A stretch of DNA of 28,768 nucleotides from positions 1-28,768 of the IMG/VR virus record IMGVR_UViG_3300010885_058128; one strand, given 5' to 3'. Positions 19,642 through 27,800 of this stretch are shown in pieces. How positions within the stretch are numbered: the stretch's first letter is position 1; each line of letters opens with the position of its first letter. The position numbers and the translations under genes were made by a program. The notes under the pieces were generated by a model. The model did not search any database. It had not been told where the DNA came from and saw only the letters and a program-made list of their open reading frames with translations. Source of the stretch: a virus.

Positions 19642-19969
19642 TGATATTCAAGTACAAAAGACAGTCTTTAGTAATACCGAGTTTGGTAGAGTAGTAGATA
19701 CTGCTTTTAATACGTTCAAACAGCCGGATCTTAGAGGTGGCTTGGATCCTACGGTAGAATTTTTTAAATTGTATGAGGATCTATACTACGTTATAGATGT
19801 AACGGGCGAAACAAACTCACATGAGTACCTGGTTAGAAAGAGTTCTGAACTACTGAATTTCGATACAGTTACAGAAGATATTCAACCACTACTGGATGAG
19901 ATAGCACAATTAAGACAGGAAAATCTTGCTCTAAATCAACAAATATTAGATCTAGAGACTACAGTATAA
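19634..19969 (+). CDS. Small structural-block protein with C-terminal coiled coil
   Basis: 111 residues. It opens with a beta-like segment (QVQKTVFSNTEFGRVVDTAF), has an acidic middle (YLVRKSSELLNFDTVTEDIQ) and ends with a leucine-rich coiled coil (IAQLRQENLALNQQILDLET, about residues 90-109). A trimer- or dimer-forming connector is plausible. It overlaps the upstream gene by 8 bases and is followed 2 bases later by the large protein, so it belongs to the same operon. No family assigned. Confidence 0.68.
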   Translation: MANDIQVQKTVFSNTEFGRVVDTAFNTFKQPDLRGGLDPTVEFFKLYEDLYYVIDVTGETNSHEYLVRKSSELLNFDTVTEDIQPLLDEIAQLRQENLALNQQILDLETTV

Positions 19970-19971
19970 AG

Positions 19972-22900
19972 ATGGCAGAAATAACTTATCAACTTAACGG
20001 AGAATTACCAGAAAATATACCAGGTTTTGAACAGTATCAAGACAAGGATACAAATCTTATTGAATCTTTTCAGATAAATAACCTATTTGATCCTACTAAG
20101 AACTTCTCGGAATTACATATTTTAGATTTAGCAGATACACTACTAAGCAGTAAGTACTACTATACAGGATACAAACTATCACTGAATGCACAGTCTGCTG
20201 GAAAGGATGGAGCTTCTATACTAACTATAGATCCAATACAGGATGCACTAAATTCAGGATATTCCTTCGGAGGTATAAAATTACTGTATCATTTCTTAAA
20301 TGATCTGTATACACCGGACAATACTACGTTAGATTTCTATATAGACAGCATATCTCCTGATAGGACAGAGCTTCAGTTACTTACGCATAACCTAACAGCA
20401 GAAGATGTTGTTAGATATACAGAATTAGTAAAGACTAATTTAAAGAGTCAATCATATTTTAGCGAGTTTAGATTAAATTTTAAAAATAATAACCTCCTTA
20501 TAGGAGTTAATATTGATAATCTAGATACCATAAACGGTAAAGCAGTAGTAATTAAGCTATACGAGCCTTTACCAGATGATTTTGATATAAAGAGTACACT
20601 TAGCTTAGTTGAAATTATATCAGACTCGATAGCTTATGAGATAGATTATCAGCAGACTTTAGACGAACCAGTCTTTCCAACTTTAAGATCTGCTAACTTC
20701 AATTTAGATATTCAGGATGAGAATGTAATTCCTACTCAGTATCTCAATTATGACGATCTCTTAAGTTACAAAGTAAGTAATACAAATAGTGAGATCTACT
20801 CTATGATTAGTGAAAAAGGAGTAGAGCTTAGTATTGATTATTCAGACTATAGCAACTTTGTTCATTTCTCATCCGCACAAGAAAGACTTTTAAATTTTAA
20901 ATACAAGTTAGACTTACTTGCAAGCTACTCTCAGAGTTTAGCTACAAAAGGATCTGCAACTGGTGGAGCACAAGGAGTAAGCGGTAGCGTAGCGTATTAC
21001 GAAGGACTTTATCAAGGAATTATAAATAATTTTGATCACTACGAAAGATTCCTATATTACGAATCAGGAAGTAGTTCTTGGCCTAAGACAAATAACGTAA
21101 AACCGTACATAAATCAAGTAAGCTCACTAGCTACAACTTGGTATAACTCAGCTCTTACAGCAGCTGTAGCTTATGATAGTACAAATTACAATTCATTAAT
21201 AGAAACTATTCCTACATATCTTCGAGATGATCCTGCTAATGATAACTACCTAACTTTTGTTTACATGGTAGGTCAGCATTTTGATAACCTATGGGTATAT
21301 GGAGATGCAGTTACGGACAAGTATGATAACGATAATAGACTAAACTACGGTATATCAAAAGACCTAGTAGGAGAAGCTCTTAAGAATTTTGGAGTTAAAT
21401 TATATACCTCAAACAAATCAATAGAGGATTTATTCAGTACCTTTATTGGACAAGCCTATCAATCTGGAAGTGAGAAGATTAATTACTATATAACAGGATC
21501 ATTAACTGGATCAAATACTCCTATTCAACCAACTTCTTTTGATAATTATCAGAAAGAAATTCAAAAACGTATATACCATAATCTACCTTTACTTTTAAAA
21601 TCAAAAGGAACTGAAAGAGGATTACGAGCACTAATTAACTGCTTTGGTATACCAGGAGATATTTTAGATATTAAACTATATGGAGGTAGAGACACCTATA
21701 AAAGACCTGTACTTGGAGATTCTCAATACTACACAAGTTCATTAGATAAGATACGTTTAGACAATACAGGAAGCATAGTAAGTGGAGACACTTTATCAAA
21801 CTATACGTCTATTGTAAAAAGAGACGATAAGTATACGGACGATATTCACGTTATTGAAGTAGGTTTCTCACCTACAGATAATATTGATACTTATATTGTA
21901 TCAAAATCAGCAGCAACATTCAGTATTGACGATTATCTAGGAGATCCTAGAAGTTTATACTTAGATAACTACTCAGGACTATACCGTACAGCAAATACAT
22001 TACTAAGTTCATCACTAGGGACATCAGGATCTTATGATCTACGAGATTATGTAAGACTTATTAAGTTTTTCGATAATACAGTGTTTAAGATGGTTAAAGA
22101 TTTTATTCCTGCTAGATCTGTTGCAGATACAGGTGTAATTATTAAGCCTCATATTCTTAATGTATCAAAAGCTAAGTCAGTAAGAGTATCGGGTTCTAGA
22201 CCAGAGTATACAGGATCTATAGATACTGCTTTCATCTCTTCAAAAAACGCTAGTACGTTTAACTTTCAAGAAAATGAATATGGTACATCATACAGTGATT
22301 CTATACAGACTCCTAATGGAATTCTTACAGAAGATCGACTTCATGGACAAGAGCAGGCAAAGTATAACGGAGAACTACTTAGAAGTTCTATTGTAGCTTC
22401 AAGTAGAGATTTGAATAAAGCTAATCGTTATAAAGTACTTTCCTACATAGAGAATAATTACGATATAGTTTTTGTCAGTTCATCGAATGAAGTCTGTATC
22501 TTAAGTACAAATTCCGGACTCAGTAACCCTGTCTTTATAGATCCAAATATAGTATATACTAATGTAGATTTCTTTTCAAATACTAATCCTAGTACATCGT
22601 ACAGTGCATCTAACTCAGCTACAGCAATCCCATTTACTCCAACCTATAACGGGATAAACCTTAACAATGGCTATCAGTTTAATACAGGATTAAGTCAGTA
22701 TGACTACTTTTATATAAAAGCAGATAACTGGAATTATACTTTAGGATCCTGCACACAGACTATAACTGCTAGATACGGTATATGTGGATTATCAGCTAAA
22801 AAGCTAAGCTCCTATAGCGTAGTTCAGTATTCGTCTACTAAGAATAATACGTACGATTTAAGAACTTGGTTCGATAAGTATGCAGGTCAATCAGAACTAC

Positions 22901-23970
22901 AGTATACAGCATCGTATAATGGGACTACTGTTGGAATTACTAATCCAGATTCCTATAAATTTAATCAGAGTATTGGAACTTCTGTTACAATACTAGTTAT
23001 AGATACTAAATTAGCATCTTCTTGTACTGCGAAACAGGTAGTTAACGTTAATAGCTGCGTACTAGGAGCAACTTCAGTATCAGACTGGGCTAGTATAACT
23101 TTTAGCGGTGAATATAGGTTTATAGAATTTGAATACTCTTACTGGAAAGCCTATAATATAGCAACTGCACGATACGCAGAATTTAACAGAAGACAGTTAG
23201 GTAGATCTAGAACAAACTCGTCTGGTCAGCTATCAACTTGGGGAATTCAAGCATACTTTACTCCTCAAACAGTAACGGATATTTACGAAAATAATACACT
23301 ACGTTATACTATATATGAACTGAAAGTAGATTCAACTGGTACTCTATACAGCTTATATAAAAGAAGAAGTTTAGTTAATGCAAATGCCACAGATGCTTTA
23401 ACATGTTGTACACTTACCGAAACTACTACAACAGCAAGCCCAGTAGTATTCAGTGGAGCTAGTTGTAGCAACTACGCTGCTGCAGCTGCATCGGGATACT
23501 TCTCCAGTAATAAACCTATTACAATAGAAGTACCGTCGGTAAATACAGAACCTACAGTATATAGAAATACTTATACAGTCAATATAGGACGAGGACAAAC
23601 TGAAACACGTACAGATATTATTGTTGGAGATCCTGTCAGCATATCTCCGTTCAATCTTCCACAGGCTTATATAATAGAAGCTACAAATAATAATCCAACC
23701 AATTTATGTATGTCTCAGATAACTGTTTATGGAAGTTCAGGTACTTTATGGAAGGTAGAAGGATATGGAAACTACTTTCAATTTCAAGCACCAGGAAATT
23801 CTTATCATACATCAGGAGATTCTGGAGGATGGTTACTAACAGGGTGGGATTACTCAACTGGAACTACACCAGCAGGAGCTAATGAGTACCCAAACGTAGA
23901 CCCTGGTAGTAATTACGGTCCATGGGTGTATGTTCAGATAAGACGCTTTTCAGAGACTGCTTATAAATAA
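19972..23970 (+). CDS. Large wedge/tail structural protein with variable C-terminus
   Basis: 1332 residues, the largest gene here. At about residues 525-571 it has EIQKRIYHNLPLLLKSKGTE followed by RGLRALINCFGIPGDILDIK, a strongly conserved segment I recall from baseplate and tail proteins of T4-like phages and related to P2-gpI-type proteins. The N-terminal half is beta-rich with hydrophobic acidic segments. From about residue 890 on (NGINLNNGYQFNTG onward) composition changes: Cys-containing, Tyr/Ser/Thr-rich repeats, with a Thr run (TETTTTAS) near 1149 acting as a linker. This suggests an added surface or receptor-contact domain. The T4 equivalent could be gp7 or gp10, not settled. Confidence 0.75.
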   Translation: MAEITYQLNGELPENIPGFEQYQDKDTNLIESFQINNLFDPTKNFSELHILDLADTLLSSKYYYTGYKLSLNAQSAGKDGASILTIDPIQDALNSGYSFGGIKLLYHFLNDLYTPDNTTLDFYIDSISPDRTELQLLTHNLTAEDVVRYTELVKTNLKSQSYFSEFRLNFKNNNLLIGVNIDNLDTINGKAVVIKLYEPLPDDFDIKSTLSLVEIISDSIAYEIDYQQTLDEPVFPTLRSANFNLDIQDENVIPTQYLNYDDLLSYKVSNTNSEIYSMISEKGVELSIDYSDYSNFVHFSSAQERLLNFKYKLDLLASYSQSLATKGSATGGAQGVSGSVAYYEGLYQGIINNFDHYERFLYYESGSSSWPKTNNVKPYINQVSSLATTWYNSALTAAVAYDSTNYNSLIETIPTYLRDDPANDNYLTFVYMVGQHFDNLWVYGDAVTDKYDNDNRLNYGISKDLVGEALKNFGVKLYTSNKSIEDLFSTFIGQAYQSGSEKINYYITGSLTGSNTPIQPTSFDNYQKEIQKRIYHNLPLLLKSKGTERGLRALINCFGIPGDILDIKLYGGRDTYKRPVLGDSQYYTSSLDKIRLDNTGSIVSGDTLSNYTSIVKRDDKYTDDIHVIEVGFSPTDNIDTYIVSKSAATFSIDDYLGDPRSLYLDNYSGLYRTANTLLSSSLGTSGSYDLRDYVRLIKFFDNTVFKMVKDFIPARSVADTGVIIKPHILNVSKAKSVRVSGSRPEYTGSIDTAFISSKNASTFNFQENEYGTSYSDSIQTPNGILTEDRLHGQEQAKYNGELLRSSIVASSRDLNKANRYKVLSYIENNYDIVFVSSSNEVCILSTNSGLSNPVFIDPNIVYTNVDFFSNTNPSTSYSASNSATAIPFTPTYNGINLNNGYQFNTGLSQYDYFYIKADNWNYTLGSCTQTITARYGICGLSAKKLSSYSVVQYSSTKNNTYDLRTWFDKYAGQSELQYTASYNGTTVGITNPDSYKFNQSIGTSVTILVIDTKLASSCTAKQVVNVNSCVLGATSVSDWASITFSGEYRFIEFEYSYWKAYNIATARYAEFNRRQLGRSRTNSSGQLSTWGIQAYFTPQTVTDIYENNTLRYTIYELKVDSTGTLYSLYKRRSLVNANATDALTCCTLTETTTTASPVVFSGASCSNYAAAAASGYFSSNKPITIEVPSVNTEPTVYRNTYTVNIGRGQTETRTDIIVGDPVSISPFNLPQAYIIEATNNNPTNLCMSQITVYGSSGTLWKVEGYGNYFQFQAPGNSYHTSGDSGGWLLTGWDYSTGTTPAGANEYPNVDPGSNYGPWVYVQIRRFSETAYK

Positions 23971-23986
23971 TAGAATCAAATAAATA

Positions 23987-25162
23987 ATGACACAGGCAGA
24001 TTTTTTTTCATATGCAAGACTATATCCAAATTTACTAAATATATGGTATAGTACAGTCGGACCTCCCTATACAATCTACGGACTATCAGTACCTGTCTTA
24101 GATAAAGCTAACGAAGACTCAACAACATATTTATCACAAGTAGAAGAGATATCTATACCTCTTATAGGAGGTTCTTTAGATTATATAACTCTTAAAGTAC
24201 AGCAGAGATTTTATGCAATTTCTAAAAATATAGGGTACTACCTGCTATTAGTAACTCCTTATTCTATAGATTCTATAGGAAGCACTTCAGTAAATAACTC
24301 TAAAGCACTACTTTCACCTTCTTTAGATGTATCAACTTTTGCAGATAGTCCTTATAATGTTCTTGGAGGATCTATAGAAGATAGTAGGAACTCTACGTAT
24401 ATGATGCAAAGTGATAGGTACAAAGTAGGTACATTAAATAATCCATCCTACACAGGACCCTTAAACATAGATGCATTACTATCAGGTTCTGCAACGAGAG
24501 CAAGCATACAGGATAGTAACTATAGTAGTATAGGTTGGCTACGTTCACGATACGATGGAACTAAGACAAATAGGGCTGATTATAAAGTAGATCCAGCATT
24601 AGCAGGCAGGTTATTTCAAGGAGCAGACTTTGCATCAGGATCGGATATTAGTCAAATTAACTACTTACTATCAAGCAGTCAAGTAGATTATAAAGATTTT
24701 TTCTATGCAGGAAAGGGTGATATACCGGGATTTGATCTCAGTATCGCTACAGACTTAAGATTCATTACAAATCTAAAGAATCCGGTAAACTATCCCTCTA
24801 CTGAGGTAGTAGGACTTTGGGCATCCTCTATAAATACAGCAACAAATCCTCGATACTATCCAATGCAAGGAGATATTATTGCAGTGAACTACCTCACTAC
24901 ACCAGAACTTATGAAAATAACAAACGTCGGAATAGTCGGAACTAATCGTCCAGTTACGTACTCACTAGACTTAATAAGAGGTTATTACTCTACTGCAGCT
25001 ACTATCAGCCCTCCTACAGTGATAACTAGAGCAGCACCGGTACAGATCTATAATATAGAGAATAATAAACTAAGTGGAGTTCCGAAAGGACTGGTTATAG
25101 TAAAAGAGACAGGTAAGACTTTAGGAATAGATTCATTAGGATACGTTATCTCTTCAAGATAA
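23987..25162 (+). CDS. Late virion structural protein, unassigned
   Basis: 391 residues. It starts MTQADFFSYARLYPNLLNIW and continues with a beta-rich body. Notable stretches are VEEISIPLIGGSLDYITLKV and, later, NSTYMMQSDRYKVGTLNNPS, plus RSRYDGTKTNRADYKVDPAL at about residues 187-206. Many D-S-x-Y and S-S motifs suggest a surface-exposed or fibre-linked protein. It follows the 1332-residue protein by 16 bases. No clear family assigned; probably a baseplate or tail-tip component by position. Confidence 0.68.
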   Translation: MTQADFFSYARLYPNLLNIWYSTVGPPYTIYGLSVPVLDKANEDSTTYLSQVEEISIPLIGGSLDYITLKVQQRFYAISKNIGYYLLLVTPYSIDSIGSTSVNNSKALLSPSLDVSTFADSPYNVLGGSIEDSRNSTYMMQSDRYKVGTLNNPSYTGPLNIDALLSGSATRASIQDSNYSSIGWLRSRYDGTKTNRADYKVDPALAGRLFQGADFASGSDISQINYLLSSSQVDYKDFFYAGKGDIPGFDLSIATDLRFITNLKNPVNYPSTEVVGLWASSINTATNPRYYPMQGDIIAVNYLTTPELMKITNVGIVGTNRPVTYSLDLIRGYYSTAATISPPTVITRAAPVQIYNIENNKLSGVPKGLVIVKETGKTLGIDSLGYVISSR

Positions 25163-25176
25163 AATTAAAACATACA

Positions 25177-25188
25177 TATTTATTAATA
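25177..25188 (+). promoter_or_regulatory. Candidate late promoter
   Basis: TATTTATTAATA, 13 nt before ATG 25202, in one of the few gaps of the structural block. Same motif as at 13598 and 1552. Confidence 0.5.
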
Positions 25189-25201
25189 AAACATATAGAA
25201 A

Positions 25202-25861
25202 ATGGGATACTTAAGTAATCAAGTAGTAACGGTAGATGCAATTCTTACCAAAAAAGGAAGAGAACTTCTTGCAAGAGGAGACGGATCTTTTAAGATAACA
25301 CAATTTGCCTTAGCAGATGATGAAATAGATTACACATTATATAATCCAAATCATCCGAATGGATCAGCCTACTACGGTGAAGCAATTGAAAGCATGCCAT
25401 TATTAGAAGCATTTCCTGATGAAAATCAAATTATGAAGTATAAGCTAACAACTCTTCCAAGAGGAACAGCTAAGCTTCCAATACTTGATTTAGGGTTTGC
25501 AGCAATACGCCTAAAACAAGGAGCTTCCGTAGCTATTACTCCACAGACGTTGAATTACTTGGGATCTTCTCATACTTTTGAAGCAGGAGGATATGTAGCA
25601 ACGATAGCAGATGCTAGAGTTTTAAATACGTTTAACGGAGTAGGAGTTAATACAGCAGATGCAGCAGCATTAAATTCAACTACTACACTAGGTACTAATG
25701 TATCTAAGACAGTAATAGGAACTTCAATTAACTTAACAGCAACTACAGTCAATACGCTATTCGGAGATAATACACAACTTCAAACAACTATTACAGTAAT
25801 TGGTAGAGATTCAGGAGCTAGATTGACAATTCCGGTAACTATTATTAAAGTAACACAATAA
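25202..25861 (+). CDS. Virion structural protein with conserved N-terminal domain
   Basis: 219 residues. The N-terminus VDAILTKKGRELLARGDGSF followed by KITQFALADDEIDYTLYNPN is a well-marked domain that I recall from T4-like phages of marine and Bacteroidota hosts (virion structural proteins of unknown detail). A GEAIESMPLLEAFPDENQIM segment follows. The C-terminal half is Thr/Ala/Gly-rich and beta-like, as in fibre shafts. A late-type promoter lies upstream. It may link baseplate and fibres; the role is inferred from position. Confidence 0.75.
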   Translation: MGYLSNQVVTVDAILTKKGRELLARGDGSFKITQFALADDEIDYTLYNPNHPNGSAYYGEAIESMPLLEAFPDENQIMKYKLTTLPRGTAKLPILDLGFAAIRLKQGASVAITPQTLNYLGSSHTFEAGGYVATIADARVLNTFNGVGVNTADAAALNSTTTLGTNVSKTVIGTSINLTATTVNTLFGDNTQLQTTITVIGRDSGARLTIPVTIIKVTQ

Positions 25862-25871
25862 AAAACTAAGT

Positions 25872-26894
25872 ATGTCATTTAAAAGATTAGATACCGAAGA
25901 TATATCAATATCAGCCGAATCAGTAGTAGCACCAGCTTGGTCAAACCAGTTAACAACGCTAACTGCTTTTTATACATCGTCCAACCAGACAGGAACAGGA
26001 GCAGGAAATTATTACTATGAAATTTACCAAACAGCATCAAATGATGCAGCTGCATCGGTTCAGTTTTCAGTTGCATACGGTAATTACCAGGGAAGTGGCT
26101 CAACAATGATATCGTCAGTGGTAGGATCATCTCCTTCCTCTATAAACTACGGACAATATAGAACACTGATAAATGGAGATGAAAATACAAACTTTACTTT
26201 TGGTACAGTCACTCCAAAGTCAATATTTATTATATCTGTAAACAGAAGTAAGTATAAAGAAAAACTACTACCAGGTAGTTTTAACTTGACTCTTTCAGGA
26301 TCGGGAACTGCTTGTTTAAAACTAACAGATAATAGTAAGAGTATTACTGCAGTTTCCTATGTAGATGCAGGTAGGGTTTACGATATTGTAAGTGGATCAG
26401 ATGGAGTAGCTTTTACAGGAAACGGTACAACAACAGGATTTAGTATTAACTCAGGATCGTACGGTAAATTTCTTCCAGATGTAGGCACAATTATTTTAAA
26501 TGGGGACGCTTTAAGTGGATCAGTTGCAGCAGGAGGTCTAGCCCTGACGATAAACCAGAATTCAAATATATCACCTACTATTAACTTAACTGCAATCTAC
26601 AATGCAATAGCAACCGGAGCAAACTTTAAACTACAATCAGAAGAGACAATCTCTTCAAATTACGTATTTGTTAGAGTAAGAAATAGTGAATTTAATTACT
26701 CAACGAATCCTTCTAATATTTCAGGTTCAGGAGAGCTAAGATGGGATGTTATGGTGAATACACCGCAGGCATACATTACAACAATTGGAATGTACAATGA
26801 TAATAACGACTTACTGGGAGTAGCTAAGTTATCCAAACCATTATTAAAAGATTTTACAAAAGAAGCATTAGTAAGAATCAAACTTGATTATTAA
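25872..26894 (+). CDS. Fibre-region structural protein, paralogue of the next gene
   Basis: 340 residues. It contains SAESVVAPAWSNQLTTLTAF, a Ser/Thr/Gly-rich middle with KYKEKLLPGSFNLTLSGSGT, and a C-terminal block VRVRNSEFNYSTNPSNISGS plus QAYITTIGMYNDNNDLLGVA that matches the end of the next protein (VRESEFNFTYNPSALSS, PYITTVGLYNEANQLIAVG). The pair are therefore tandem paralogues. The composition and location next to the fibre gene suggest a fibre or tail-tip protein. An antisense frame here is a shadow. Confidence 0.72.
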   Translation: MSFKRLDTEDISISAESVVAPAWSNQLTTLTAFYTSSNQTGTGAGNYYYEIYQTASNDAAASVQFSVAYGNYQGSGSTMISSVVGSSPSSINYGQYRTLINGDENTNFTFGTVTPKSIFIISVNRSKYKEKLLPGSFNLTLSGSGTACLKLTDNSKSITAVSYVDAGRVYDIVSGSDGVAFTGNGTTTGFSINSGSYGKFLPDVGTIILNGDALSGSVAAGGLALTINQNSNISPTINLTAIYNAIATGANFKLQSEETISSNYVFVRVRNSEFNYSTNPSNISGSGELRWDVMVNTPQAYITTIGMYNDNNDLLGVAKLSKPLLKDFTKEALVRIKLDY

Positions 26895-26897
26895 TGA

Positions 26898-27797
26898 ATG
26901 GGTGCTTACAAAAAATTAAATAAACAAGATGCTTATATAACTACCCGTATTGCCCATAAGACATGGATAATATCGGGTAGTGATTTTAGTTCTTACGGAA
27001 TAACAACAGCAGTCGCAACTGGAAGTTACCTTAACAGTTTACAGCAATTATACTATCCTCTACAGACTGGAAACAATATAGTTTCACACTCTTTTGACTA
27101 CTATAATCAAAGCACACTTTACGTATCATCATCCAGAAATCTAACAACAAGCTCCTTTATTATATCAATACCTAGATCACTCTACGGAGTGAATCTACAA
27201 CCGGATATAGCAACGAAACTATTATTTACAGGACTAGAAAATTCACTTTATGCGAAGTATAAGTACTGGGAAGATAGTTATGTAGATGAACCTAGTATAG
27301 CTCATACCTACGGTTCTGCAGATGTTGATGATGATGGAGAGGGCAACCTGTATATAGTAGGGTCATCACCTAGACTTCAAATAGGTAATATAATATATCC
27401 TCACGGTATGATAGTTATAACAGAACCCAGCTATTCAGCAGCTCTTTCGAAGCAGTCCTTAACTTCAATTCAATTTGGATCAAGTCAACCAATATATACA
27501 CACAACTATCACTGTAGAGTTAGAGAGTCGGAATTTAACTTTACCTATAATCCATCGGCATTAAGTAGTTCGTTAAAAACGGTCTACGATAATCAAGGAA
27601 GTATCTACTTAACAGCTAGTAATGTATCAAACGGAGTAATTAAAAGTAATCTAACAGGAAGTAGTTTTCAACCCTATATTACAACAGTAGGACTATATAA
27701 TGAAGCAAATCAGTTAATAGCAGTAGGTAAAATGTCACAACCGGTACCTAAATCAGCAAATACAGAAATGACAATAATAGTAAAAATAGATATATAA
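26898..27797 (+). CDS. Fibre-region structural protein, paralogue of the previous gene
   Basis: 299 residues, starting MGAYKKLNKQDAYITTRIAH. The ATG at 26894 is in another frame and ends quickly, so 26898 is used. The C-terminal block RVRESEFNFTYNPSALSSSL with FQPYITTVGLYNEANQLIAV is shared with the previous gene; N-terminal parts differ more. A DVDDDGEGNLYIVGSSPRLQ stretch (about residues 140-159) carries acidic residues that could bind a metal ion. Probably a tail-fibre or baseplate-attached protein; exact role open. Confidence 0.72.
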   Translation: MGAYKKLNKQDAYITTRIAHKTWIISGSDFSSYGITTAVATGSYLNSLQQLYYPLQTGNNIVSHSFDYYNQSTLYVSSSRNLTTSSFIISIPRSLYGVNLQPDIATKLLFTGLENSLYAKYKYWEDSYVDEPSIAHTYGSADVDDDGEGNLYIVGSSPRLQIGNIIYPHGMIVITEPSYSAALSKQSLTSIQFGSSQPIYTHNYHCRVRESEFNFTYNPSALSSSLKTVYDNQGSIYLTASNVSNGVIKSNLTGSSFQPYITTVGLYNEANQLIAVGKMSQPVPKSANTEMTIIVKIDI

Positions 27798-27800
27798 AAC

